From: Shewanella marina JCM 15074
GTDB taxonomy: Bacteria > Pseudomonadota > Gammaproteobacteria > Enterobacterales > Shewanellaceae
Reading direction: 5' to 3'
DNA length: 64,000 nucleotides
Assembly: GCF_000614975.1 (NCBI RefSeq)
Contig: NZ_BALM01000007.1
Location: 1-64,000 of the forward strand
Under the pieces are notes generated by a model, which did not search any database, was not told where the DNA came from, and saw only the letters and a list, made by a program, of their open reading frames with translations. Shown piece by piece: positions 54,225 through 63,574 of this stretch; within the stretch, counting starts at the first letter, position 1, and each line of letters starts with the position of its first letter. Position numbers and translations under genes: made by a program.

Positions 54225-54874
54225 AGATTTCCTTGTTGCGGCTTTGGGTTTAACGTAATTACGCTGCCATTTACTGGAATGTCGGCATCATCATGGGTCA
54301 CCATTAATGCGGGGATCTGCTGTAGTTGTATTTGCTCAAATACAAATTGTCGAAAATCATAGCGCAAATTTTTATCGAGTTTACTGAAAGGCTCATCTAA
54401 TAAGATGGCTTTAGGCTGGGATAATAACAGGCGCATCATACTGATCCTTGCACGTTGACCGCCTGAGATTTGTGCACTATAGCTGTTTTGTAGTTCAATT
54501 AAATTAAGCTGTTTAAGCACTTTAAGTGCACGTTCTTTGCGAGCTTTGCCTGTCACTGATCTGGGAATAGCGAAAGCCAAGTTTTGCCAAATGTTCAGAT
54601 GCGGAAATAACAGATCATCTTGAAATAAAATGGCGATACGACGCAAATGAGGCGGCACAGTATTGAGGCATTGCTGCTGCAATAATATTTGGCCGTCATA
54701 ACTAAAAGATGGCGGTAAATGGCCAGCAATGGCATTTAATAAGGTCGATTTACCACTACCGCTAGCGCCCATTAAGGTTAATATTTGGCCCGCTTCAATA
54801 TTGAAGTTAAAAGGGCCTATATGCAGTAAACCTTGTTGATCTTGAATGGTTAATTGCGACACAGATAGTGCCAT
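54218..54874 (-). CDS. ynjD: ABC transporter ATP-binding protein YnjD
   Basis: 218 residues. Walker A GASGSGKST (about 37), signature ISGGQRARISMMRLL, Walker B AILLDEPFSKLD and the H-loop VTHDD are complete. ATG 54874 (MALSVSQLTIQDQQG) is chosen; the frame extends up to 55123 but only through the ynjC region. It starts two bases after the ynjC stop. It energises the YnjC permease. Confidence 0.92.
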   Translation of the reverse strand: MALSVSQLTIQDQQGLLHIGPFNFNIEAGQILTLMGASGSGKSTLLNAIAGHLPPSFSYDGQILLQQQCLNTVPPHLRRIAILFQDDLLFPHLNIWQNLAFAIPRSVTGKARKERALKVLKQLNLIELQNSYSAQISGGQRARISMMRLLLSQPKAILLDEPFSKLDKNLRYDFRQFVFEQIQLQQIPALMVTHDDADIPVNGSVITLNPKPQQGNLC

Positions 54875-54876
54875 AG

Positions 54877-56561
54877 TTATCGCTCTTGTGAAGGTGAGTG
54901 AGATGATGAATAACGGCTTTTGGCCATTATCATCGCGAATGCAAATAAAGCAAAGGGTAATAAACCCTGTAATAAGCCATAAATGGCGCTGACTCGGCGA
55001 TCTTGGCCACTGGCTAAGGTTACGGCTTCCGTGGTAAGGGTGGTTATTCTGCCAGCGCCTAACATTTGAGTGGGTAAATATTGCGCCAAACTCACACTGC
55101 ATCCCATGGCAAAGGCAAACCATAATGCACTGTGCATTTGTGGCATTTTAACTTGCCACCAAGTTTGCCAACCCGTTAGGCCAAGCTACGTGCAGTTTGA
55201 TCTAAACGTACATCATAACTGCGCCATGCGCCATCTAAGGCTAAATAGACATAAGGGAAAACATATAACCAATGGCTCCAACTGAGCCATAGCCAGTAAT
55301 GTTGACCGGGTAAAGTATAGATAAGCGTTTGCATGCCAAACAATAATGAGATTTGCGGTGCAATCATCGGCACGGTGATTAACCAAGGGCTTAATCCACG
55401 TTGATATTTCTGCCGATATTCGAGACACACAATCGCCAGTATGATGGCGCTAAGGCTACTGATTAATGCCAAAATAAGGCTATTAGTCATTAAGCTTTGC
55501 AGCGGTTCCAATTGTTGTTGCCAAAAGCGCCAGCTATAACGACTGGGGAATAGATCCGGAAAACGCCACCGTTGCGCCACAGACCAAATTGCTAATGTGG
55601 GTAACATCAATAGGGGGAATAGTAATAAGGCTTGGCTGAGTTTTATCGCGATGCGGTGATTTGAGCCTGTCTTATTATGTATTTTAACGTTTGCCGTTAC
55701 TCCTCGGTATTGCCATTGGTTACAATAGCTTATTAACAACCATTCAATGAAGCGCAACAGTATGATAATGGCAGCAGTTAATAACAGCAGAAGCATAGCG
55801 CCAGCGGCGGCGCGAGGTAACAACTCAAGGTTAGGTTCATTAAACCATTGCCACACAAGCACTGCGAAGGTGCTCGGTTGATTAGGACCAATAATCAATG
55901 CCACATCGACAACCGCAAGGCTGTAACCTGTGACGGCATATATTGCTAGCCTTAGTTTGGGTAACCATAAAGGTAAAATCAATCTGAACCAAGTTTGCTG
56001 CGGGTTATAGCCTAGACTCGCCGCCACTTGCTGCAGTTGTTTGATGTTAAGCTGTTGCAGTACCGCCATGCTCATCAGCAATAAAAAAGGGGTTTCTTTG
56101 ATTGCTAAGGTGAGTAATAAACCGATGCCATAGCTATCATGGATGACACTGGGGTACAGATGTTGACTGAAACCGAGATGATGTAATATTCGAGCCAGCC
56201 AGCCATTGGCGCTAAAGGTTAACACTAACCCGAGTACAAACGCGACATGGGGCATGGCTAATACAGGGACTAATAGACGCTCTATTTTGAACCAATATTG
56301 ACTGTGCCAGCATTGTTTTAAAATGATAAAGCACCAACATAACGCCAATAAGGTACTGCCTAAACCGGTAAATAAGGTTAACAGCAATGAGTGGCTTAAT
56401 CCCGGCCATGCCAGCATTTGTAGCCAACCATTGAATGACAGTTGCTGTAAACCTAGCACTGGTAACCATGAAAATGCAGGTGCAATCACGCCGCCGAAAC
56501 CGACCAATAATGGTGCGATAAAGAGCAGTAGGGTGAGTGTCACCATAAGCTTGAGTCGCAT
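54877..56561 (-). CDS. ynjC: ABC transporter permease YnjC, frameshifted by one missing base
   Basis: Joined length is about 561 residues: a double permease of the ThiP/SfuB layout with two sets of about six helices and two EAA-type loops (QVAASLGYNPQQTWFRLILP near 190). The first frame ends after LDQTARSLA. One extra base at 55180-55182 gives LGLTGWQTWWQVKMPQM, the second EAA loop, and joins the last 90 residues. It starts eight bases after the ynjB stop. Substrate unknown; thiamine-type compounds are one guess by homology. Confidence 0.85.
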
Positions 56562-56569
56562 TATTGTGC

Positions 56570-57766
56570 TCAGTGGTTATAACGGGCTAACCAAGCTTGT
56601 GCAATGGCATTGCCCCAACTCGGATCGGGTTCAGCTTGGCTTGGATAGAGGCTAAAGTGCTGATGATGGCTCATTTTGTTAAAAGCACTGGCTTTTAAAA
56701 TGGTCGGATCGCCCCACAAGGTCGTATCTGCTTTATGTGCCTGTGCAGCTGGGCTCATTAGAAAGTTTATGGCCACTAATGCGCCTGCTTTAGCATTGGC
56801 ATTCCACGGAATTGCTAAAAAATGGATGTTAGTTAACGCACCTGCATTAAATGCGTAGGTGGTGGCGGATTCGGTGAGATTACCTTGCTCAATTGCAGCA
56901 AGAGCTGCATTAGGGTTAAAGGTGAGTGCCAGTAACAGTTGGCCATCATCAAGTAGTTGAATCGTTTGTGCGGCACTGTTGGGAAACTGTTTGCCTTGAT
57001 GCCAAGCAACGGCATTGAGTTTATCTAAGTAGTGCCAGAGTGGCGCGGTGGTGCTATCAAACAGTGCTTGCTGCTCAGGTAGTTTAATGGGGTGATACAG
57101 CACCGAGTTATTTGCAGTTAATTCCAATAACGCAGCTTTTAAAAAACTGGTGCCATGAAATTCCGGCGGTTTTGGGTAACTAATTTTACCCGGATGAGCT
57201 TGCGCAAATGTGAGTAATTCAGCAAAGCTTTTAGGTGGCTTTGCTAAGGTTTGTTTATCGTAAATAAACACTAATTGACCTACGCCCCATGGTGCTTCCA
57301 ATCCCTCGGTTGCTTGCGTAAAATCAGTGGTGACAGGTAACGCTTGATTGACCATTTGCCAATTAGGCAGTTGCTGGATAAAAGGGCCGTACAGCAAGTT
57401 ATACTTTTTCATTGATGCAAAGTTTTCACCATTTATCCAAACCATATCAACGCTGCCATTACGATTCTTATTAGCTGATTTTTCAGCCAATAAACGTTGT
57501 GTGGTTTCGGCAATATCAGTGACTTTTACCTGCTTTAAGGTGACACCATATTGTTGCTCTAGCTGCTTATTGGCCCACAATAGATAATCATTAATCTCTT
57601 GGCTACCGCCCCAAGCATTAAAATAAACGGTTTGGCCTTTGGCTTGGGTCAGGATTTGTGACCACGTTGCTTGCTTCAGTGTTGTTGCTTCTGCCCCATA
57701 AGCAGCAACACTGACAAGTAAGCTGAGGCTAACCACGATTTGATAAATTGCCGCTAATTTTTTCAT
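56570..57766 (-). CDS. ynjB: ABC transporter substrate-binding protein YnjB
   Basis: 398 residues. The signal peptide (about 1-25, ending AAYGAEA) is followed by a solute-binding domain with YFNAWGGSQEINDYLLWANKQ (about 47-67) and DMVWINGENFASM. ATG 57766 is chosen over the longer frame because MKKLAAIYQ begins a proper signal peptide. It supplies substrate to YnjCD. The bound compound is not known. Confidence 0.88.
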   Translation of the reverse strand: MKKLAAIYQIVVSLSLLVSVAAYGAEATTLKQATWSQILTQAKGQTVYFNAWGGSQEINDYLLWANKQLEQQYGVTLKQVKVTDIAETTQRLLAEKSANKNRNGSVDMVWINGENFASMKKYNLLYGPFIQQLPNWQMVNQALPVTTDFTQATEGLEAPWGVGQLVFIYDKQTLAKPPKSFAELLTFAQAHPGKISYPKPPEFHGTSFLKAALLELTANNSVLYHPIKLPEQQALFDSTTAPLWHYLDKLNAVAWHQGKQFPNSAAQTIQLLDDGQLLLALTFNPNAALAAIEQGNLTESATTYAFNAGALTNIHFLAIPWNANAKAGALVAINFLMSPAAQAHKADTTLWGDPTILKASAFNKMSHHQHFSLYPSQAEPDPSWGNAIAQAWLARYNH

Positions 57767-57782
57767 GTAAACAGATAACCTT

Positions 57783-59930
57783 TTATTGACGCATCCAGCG
57801 ATGGTAACGAGCAACCCATGTCAGCAGTTTTTGTGGTGCATTGGCTTGTTTCCAAACGCCTGCGGTGTACTTGGCTGCTTCACTCATGGTGGGATAGGGA
57901 TGAATTGTAGCAAGAATTTTATTGAGACCCAGGTTATGACGCATCGCAAGGGTAAATTCTGCTAATAGCTCACCACCATGATGACCAACAATCGTGACAC
58001 CTAATATCTTGTCGCTATTTTTAGCGGTCAATACTTTGATAAAACCATAGTCGTGGTTATCGGCAATGGCACGATCTAAATCATTGAGTTGATAACGGTA
58101 TACCTCATAAGTAATGCCTTGAGCTTGCGCTTCTTTTTCATTAAGCCCGACACGGGCTAACTCAGGCGCGGTATAGGTCACTGCTGGCAGCACCGAGTAA
58201 TCAGCTTTGAAGTGTTTAAATTGGCCAAATAAACTGTTTACTGCGGCGTACCATGCTTGATGAGCTGCTGCGTGAGTGAGTTGATAAGGACCTGCCACAT
58301 CACCTACCGCATAGATATTGGGTAAATTGGTTTGTAGATATTGATTCACCGCAATGGTACCGCGTGGGGTAATGTTAACCCCAAGCTGTTCAAGCCCAAA
58401 ACCTGACACATTAGCGACACGACCTAAAGCCAATATGACCGCATCAAACTCAATGCTGATTTGTTGCTGTTGGTGGCTTAAAATAACTCGCTGTGTTTGT
58501 TCAACTTGATTGTTATCTATTTCAAATCGTATGGCTTTGTGTTCGAGTAAAATATTAACACCATCTTGTTGTAGATGTTGTGCCACAAGCTCTGCAGCTT
58601 CATTATCTTCACGGATTAATAGTTGATCTGCCATTTCCACTAAGGTGACTTTTGAGCCTAAACGGCTAAAGCTTTGTGCCAGTTCACAACCGATAGGGCC
58701 GCCGCCCAAAATCAATAATCGTTTGGGCTGCTGTTGTAATTGCCATACAGTGTCTGAAGTAAGGTAGTTGACCAGTGATAGCCCCTCAATGTTAGGGACT
58801 AATGGTTTGGCGCCAGTAGCGATAATAATATTGCGACTAGTAATCGTTTTACCATTAACTTCAACTGCCCAAGGCGACACGATCTTGGCCTCGCCAGTGA
58901 TGCAATTAACCCCTAATTTTTGATAACGCTCAATTGAATCATGGGGTTCGATTTTGCTGATCACTTGGCGAATGTGGTTCATCACTTGAGCAAAATCAAC
59001 CGCATTGAGGGTTGCATCTATGCCTAGTGGTTTAGCATGTCGAATTTCTGCAGCGCTATGAGCGGCTCTGATTAAAGCTTTTGAAGGAACGCAGCCGGTA
59101 TTTAAACAATCTCCGCCCATTTTGTGGCGCTCAATAATGGTTACCTCAGCTTTTACGGCCGCAGCAATATAAGCACTGACGAGCCCGCCAGCTCCGGCAC
59201 CAATGACCACGAGATTTTGATCGAATGAGCGCGGTTTTGGCCATGCTCGATAGCACTTCTGCCGTGCAATGTAGGCCATTACTATTTTGATTATGATAGG
59301 GAAGAGCCCTAACAAGACTAAAGAGAACAATACTGGTGCGGAAATGATTTCAGATATGCTGCTGATATTACCTAATTGGCTGCCGGCATTGGTAAAAATG
59401 GCTGTTGCTGGCAACATACCGAGCTGACTGACCCAGAAAAAAGTACGAGTGTTAATTGGGGTTAATCCCATCAACAAGTTAACCAGGAAAAACGGAAAAA
59501 TAGGAATTAGGCGCAGACTAAATAGATAAGCTATGCCCTCTTTTTTTATGCCGTTATTGATAGTCTCTAAACGCTGCCCAAATTTAGCTTGTACCCAATC
59601 ACGTAAAATATAGCGGCTAATAATAAAGGCCAATGTAGCACCAATAGTGCTGGCAAATGAAACAATAATGAGGCTGGGCCAAAAGCCAAACAAGGCTGCA
59701 CCAAGTAGGGTTAAGATGGCTGCCCCCGGCAGAGATAAGCCCGTAACAATGATATAAATGGCAAAAAAGACGATATAAGCGACCAAAGTTTGTTGGCTGA
59801 TATATTGTTGCAACATTTGCTGCTCGGCTTTAATGAAGTCGAGGGTTAAATATTGGTTGGCATCAAAAGAGAACCATAAAGCAATAATGCCCATAAGCAC
59901 TAATAGCAGTAATAATTTTTTTGTTTTCAT
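57783..59930 (-). CDS. Fusion of VTT membrane domain and mercuric-reductase-like flavoprotein
   Basis: 715 residues. The first 225 residues are a TVP38/VTT (DedA-like) membrane domain with about six helices. The rest is a class I pyridine nucleotide-disulfide oxidoreductase: FAD motif VVIGAGAGGLVSAY (about 239), redox-active CLNTGCVPSKAL, NAD motif LLILGGGPIGCELA (about 405), second FAD motif IYAVGDVAG, and C-terminal HPYPTMSEA with the catalytic His. No extra metal-binding cysteine pair is seen at the C-terminus, so mercury reduction is unlikely. It leads the ynjB-ynjF run by 16 bases and so may reduce or process the imported compound. Confidence 0.88.
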   Translation of the reverse strand: MKTKKLLLLLVLMGIIALWFSFDANQYLTLDFIKAEQQMLQQYISQQTLVAYIVFFAIYIIVTGLSLPGAAILTLLGAALFGFWPSLIIVSFASTIGATLAFIISRYILRDWVQAKFGQRLETINNGIKKEGIAYLFSLRLIPIFPFFLVNLLMGLTPINTRTFFWVSQLGMLPATAIFTNAGSQLGNISSISEIISAPVLFSLVLLGLFPIIIKIVMAYIARQKCYRAWPKPRSFDQNLVVIGAGAGGLVSAYIAAAVKAEVTIIERHKMGGDCLNTGCVPSKALIRAAHSAAEIRHAKPLGIDATLNAVDFAQVMNHIRQVISKIEPHDSIERYQKLGVNCITGEAKIVSPWAVEVNGKTITSRNIIIATGAKPLVPNIEGLSLVNYLTSDTVWQLQQQPKRLLILGGGPIGCELAQSFSRLGSKVTLVEMADQLLIREDNEAAELVAQHLQQDGVNILLEHKAIRFEIDNNQVEQTQRVILSHQQQQISIEFDAVILALGRVANVSGFGLEQLGVNITPRGTIAVNQYLQTNLPNIYAVGDVAGPYQLTHAAAHQAWYAAVNSLFGQFKHFKADYSVLPAVTYTAPELARVGLNEKEAQAQGITYEVYRYQLNDLDRAIADNHDYGFIKVLTAKNSDKILGVTIVGHHGGELLAEFTLAMRHNLGLNKILATIHPYPTMSEAAKYTAGVWKQANAPQKLLTWVARYHRWMRQ

Positions 59931-60134
59931 GATGGTCCTTTGCTGCTTACTCGTAATGATTTGAGGCTTGCTTGTACATAAGATTAATACAGCTGTTACT
60001 CGGCTGTATATCTAAGACCTTTAATATCGTTTAAATATTTCACAAATTTATGATTTTATTGCGATTTGGGTAAATTTTGAACAGTTGTGGTGATGGGGAT
60101 AGTTGAATAGGAGTTTAGTGATAAATTCAAAGTC

Positions 60135-60162
60135 AATAAGGCTCCAATGAAAGGAGCTTATT
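60135..60162 (-). terminator. Hairpin downstream of yecH
   Basis: Arms aataaggctcc and ggagcttatt (one bulged base) with loop aatgaaa, 30 bases after the yecH stop. Confidence 0.6.
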
Positions 60163-60191
60163 TGGACATTATTGATGAAAGCGGTGAAGAG

Positions 60192-60443
60192 CTAGTGCTG
60201 GCACATGTTAGCAAGATTGGTACGTAACACATCACCATCAACAATGACTTTTTCACGACTGATTAAAAATTCTAATAATGCATCAATAGATAAATTTTGT
60301 AATTTGCAGGTATAGAAAGTGGCATTATCACCAAGATGTTGCTCAACATAAGCCTTTAATGTGGCAATTGTAAAAGCTGGCGACGCTTCCATAATGAGGT
60401 TAAGGATGTCGTGGCCATGATAGCTATTGGGATTAATAGACAT
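60192..60443 (-). CDS. yecH: YecH-family metal-binding protein (DUF2492)
   Basis: 83 residues. Family motif YHGHDILNLIMEA, TFYTCKLQNLSIDALLEFL and the C-terminal CQH give His and Cys candidates for a metal site. ATG 60443 is preferred because AGGA lies just before it and MSINPNSYHGHD begins the domain; the frame extends to 60473. Family role is unknown. Confidence 0.85.
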   Translation of the reverse strand: MSINPNSYHGHDILNLIMEASPAFTIATLKAYVEQHLGDNATFYTCKLQNLSIDALLEFLISREKVIVDGDVLRTNLANMCQH

Positions 60444-60473
60444 AAATATTCCTAAGTTTTTTTGAGCGAGCAA

Positions 60474-60813
60474 TACTACTGCTTTTAAGTAACCGATTTA
60501 TTGATGTAAACCAATAAATCATATTTTAAATACATCTTTATTCTAGTTAACCCTATATAGCCCGTCATACTTTAGATTGGAAATAATTTAATATTGGCTA
60601 AGTTAATGATAGTTTGATATTTTTATACAAGTAAACACTGTTCTAGCAGTATCTTGTACGATGATTTTAGCATTGTTCTAGCAGTATCTTGTTACGATGA
60701 TTTTAGCATTGTTCTAGCAGTATCTTGTTACGATGATTTTAGCATTGTTCTAGCAGTATCTTGTTACGATGATTTTAGCATTGTTGAAGCGGTAAATATT
60801 ACATGGAGGTTGC
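60474..60813. other. Intergenic region before the GGDEF-EAL gene
   Basis: About 340 bases. It holds the yecH start region and a 36-bp tandem repeat array at 60640-60782. No other element was identified. Confidence 0.6.
60640..60782. repeat. Four tandem 36-bp repeats
   Basis: Unit gttctagcagtatcttgt plus tacgatgattttagcatt. Copy 1 (60640-60674) lacks one T; copies 2-4 (60675-60710, 60711-60746, 60747-60782) are identical. There are no spacers between copies. They end 31 bases before the start of the diguanylate cyclase gene. Confidence 0.95.
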
Positions 60814-63195
60814 ATGAGCAAGAAGCTTCATCTGCAAGGTATTGAGGCTGATTACTTGAGAATTGTCAGTGAGTTTGCCGTCAATATGGCCGCGGTAAGC
60901 AGCATTGAAGATATCTTATGGTACCTCGCCAAAAATGTAATCTCTGAATTTGGTTTTGAAGATGTGGTCATTTATCTATTAGATGAGCAACAGGGCGTGC
61001 TTAATCAAGTGGCGACTTATGGCAATAAAAATCCTTATGGCACCAATATTCTTGATCCAATTCAGATTAAGCTGGGTGAGGGTATTGTTGGTAAAGTGGC
61101 GCAAACTAAAAAAGCGGTATTAGTTGACGACACCCGCCTTTTCCCTGGTTATATTCTTGACGATGAGTTTCGTTTATCTGAGTTAGCTGTACCTATGATG
61201 GTTGATGACAAACTATTGGGTGTTATTGATTCAGAACATCCCGATAAAGGTTTTTATAATCAGCAACATCTTCGCAGTTTATGCGCAATTGGTACCATTG
61301 CCGCCACTAAAATCAATAAAGCTAAAATTCTTACCGAACTTAATCAAACGATAGGTCAATTGGAATACAGTTGTAAAATTCAAGACTCACTTTTTGATAT
61401 TGCTGATCTTATTTTTAAATCTAATTCGATGAAAGATTTTTATCAAAAATTACAACAGCATTTAAATCAATTAACTTATGCGAAGCATTGCTATATCGCG
61501 CAGTTTTTTGAAACTGAAGAACAATGGCAATGTTTGTATGATCAACAGCAAAGCCTGAGTTATCAGCAACAGTTAGCACCTAATTTAGGCGAAACTCAGC
61601 AGTTATTATTAAATTATGCGCGTAGCACTAATAGCGATATTTTACTTGAGTCTGAGCAACTATTTGATATTTTGCCCGCCGCAGAATCACAACGTCAGCA
61701 ACAGTTAACACAATGGTTAGCGATCCCATTTAGTTATAGCGGTACTCAGGGCATGCTGGTATTACAAAGTTATCAAGATGCCTATCAATTTCAACGTAAC
61801 GATATTCAAATTTTACAATTTGCGGCTAAACATATTGGTAATGCACTACAACGAATGGAGTCAAGTTACGATAATGCGTTTTTAAGCCTGCATGATCCAT
61901 TAACTAAATTACCGAATCGATTATTGTTTGTTGATCGTGTCGAAAATGCCATGTTAAGTGTACAGTCAGATACGATTGCCGGTATTGCTGTGTTGTATGT
62001 GGATGTTGATCGCTTTAAATGGATTAACGATAAATTTGGTCAAACTATTGGTGATGAGTTATTGGTTGAAATAGCCAAGCGAATACAAAAGTGTTTACGC
62101 ACTAATGATACCTTGTGTCGTTTAGGCGGTGATGAGTTTGCTATTTTAATTAAGCCGTTAAATGCTCGAGCAGAAGTCAAAAAAATTGCCACTAATCTAT
62201 TAAAACGGTTTGAGTCTCCATTTGAGGTCGGTAAGCACACCATTAAGGCGTCTATCAGTATTGGGATAGCCTGTTTTGATGCTGATGCAATTAGTAAGCG
62301 ACCATTATTGTTACAAGCCGATGATGCCATGCAACAGGCCAAAATGAATGGCCGTCAGCAATTTGCTTTTTATAATGGTTGTGTTGACAGCCAAATGAGT
62401 GGTTATCAGTTACAATCGGCCTTTAATGATGCAGTGAGTCAACGACAACTCAAGTTAGTTTTTCAACCTATCATCAATTTACAGACTGATACCGTTTGTG
62501 CTGCTGAAGCTTTAATCCGTTGGCATCATCCAGAGCAGGGCATGATCTCTCCGGCGGTCTTTTTACCTGCATTTGAACAAGCGGGATTATTAAATCGATT
62601 AGATAATTATGTGGTTGATTGTGCTATTGAGTTTTTATTAGCATATCAGACAATATTGCCGCCTCAATTTAAATTAAGTATTAATATTTCAGGTGCAGGA
62701 TTTAATAGTCCCGAGTTATTAAGACAACTGCAACAATATTACTGTCAATATGCTAGTTTATTAACTATGTTGTGTATTGAAGTAACAGAACAAACGGTTG
62801 TTTCATCTGTAAAAGAAACAAAACAAACAATGATGGCATTTAGACAAATGGGGTTAACCTTATCTTTAGATGATTTTGGTACGGGTTATTCATCACTCAG
62901 TTACTTAGCACAGTACCATTTTGATGTATTGAAAATTGATCAATCATTTATTAATAGTATTGAGCAGGGTAAACATAGTGCAATTATTATCAAAACCATT
63001 TTATCGTTAGCAGATTCTCTTGGGATTAAGACTGTGGCGGAGGGCATTGAAACGCGTTATCAATATCAACATATGCAGGCGCTTAACTGTCAATTTGGAC
63101 AAGGATTTTTGATGTCTGCTGGTGTAGAACCTGAAAAATTAGTGGGTATGGTGGGCCATTGTCCCAAAGCATTATCGGCATGTACTATAAATTAA
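60814..63195 (+). CDS. GAF-GGDEF-EAL c-di-GMP turnover protein
   Basis: 793 residues, cytosolic. An N-terminal GAF sensor (about 20-165) is followed by a second GAF-like region (about 185-345), a GGDEF domain and an EAL domain. GGDEF is intact (RLGGDEFAIL) and the I-site RTND stands five residues before it. EAL is also intact: AAEALIRW, NISGAGF, EVTEQT, DDFGTGYSSL, KIDQSF and AEGIET. Both synthesis and breakdown of c-di-GMP could occur, with the GAF ligand choosing. AGGAGG-like TGGAGG lies before ATG 60814. The direct repeats upstream may set its expression. Confidence 0.95.
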   Translation: MSKKLHLQGIEADYLRIVSEFAVNMAAVSSIEDILWYLAKNVISEFGFEDVVIYLLDEQQGVLNQVATYGNKNPYGTNILDPIQIKLGEGIVGKVAQTKKAVLVDDTRLFPGYILDDEFRLSELAVPMMVDDKLLGVIDSEHPDKGFYNQQHLRSLCAIGTIAATKINKAKILTELNQTIGQLEYSCKIQDSLFDIADLIFKSNSMKDFYQKLQQHLNQLTYAKHCYIAQFFETEEQWQCLYDQQQSLSYQQQLAPNLGETQQLLLNYARSTNSDILLESEQLFDILPAAESQRQQQLTQWLAIPFSYSGTQGMLVLQSYQDAYQFQRNDIQILQFAAKHIGNALQRMESSYDNAFLSLHDPLTKLPNRLLFVDRVENAMLSVQSDTIAGIAVLYVDVDRFKWINDKFGQTIGDELLVEIAKRIQKCLRTNDTLCRLGGDEFAILIKPLNARAEVKKIATNLLKRFESPFEVGKHTIKASISIGIACFDADAISKRPLLLQADDAMQQAKMNGRQQFAFYNGCVDSQMSGYQLQSAFNDAVSQRQLKLVFQPIINLQTDTVCAAEALIRWHHPEQGMISPAVFLPAFEQAGLLNRLDNYVVDCAIEFLLAYQTILPPQFKLSINISGAGFNSPELLRQLQQYYCQYASLLTMLCIEVTEQTVVSSVKETKQTMMAFRQMGLTLSLDDFGTGYSSLSYLAQYHFDVLKIDQSFINSIEQGKHSAIIIKTILSLADSLGIKTVAEGIETRYQYQHMQALNCQFGQGFLMSAGVEPEKLVGMVGHCPKALSACTIN

Positions 63196-63574
63196 TAAGC
63201 CTTAATGCTTGTATTTTTTTGTATCAAAAACCGAGTAAAATGAATAAGAACTAAGCATAAACTATTATTTTTGAATCCCGATAACTTTAATATATATCAC
63301 AGCAAATAAAGTTTAATTAATTTAAATTAATAGAAGATAACTTAATATTTGAAATTAACAGGCGTATCAGTAAACGCTACACTTGTTTGGTTAATATTAA
63401 AGATAAAGTAAAACTATAATAGTTATGTTTAATAATGTTTTATTAAACATTTTTTCTGTGAGTCAACTCCCAATTAATTAAGGTTTATATTTTTATTTTA
63501 ATATCATTATCATAAGTTAAATATTGTATTTATATACATATCCGCAATTTTGACATCTTATTTGAGTGATATTA
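63196..63574. other. Intergenic region before the chitinase gene
   Basis: About 380 very A+T-rich bases with the hairpin at 63425-63456 and otherwise no gene. The chitinase promoter should lie in the second half; no clear site was identified. Confidence 0.6.
63425..63456. terminator. A+T-rich hairpin with T run
   Basis: An 11-bp perfect stem, atgtttaataa against ttattaaacat, loop tgtt, and then six T. It lies about 230 bases past the GGDEF-EAL stop. Confidence 0.55.

Noticed and set aside
57783..59930. Mercuric reductase
   Set aside because: The redox-active cysteine pair is present, but no N-terminal metal-binding domain and no C-terminal vicinal cysteine pair is seen. The first part is a VTT membrane domain.
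60640..60782. CRISPR array
   Set aside because: The four copies touch each other with no spacers, and no cas gene is near.
60654..60845. Open frame of 63 codons made mostly of the tandem repeat
   Set aside because: It begins inside the repeat array, has no ribosome site and overlaps the true start of the GGDEF-EAL gene. It is open only because the unit is 36 bases.
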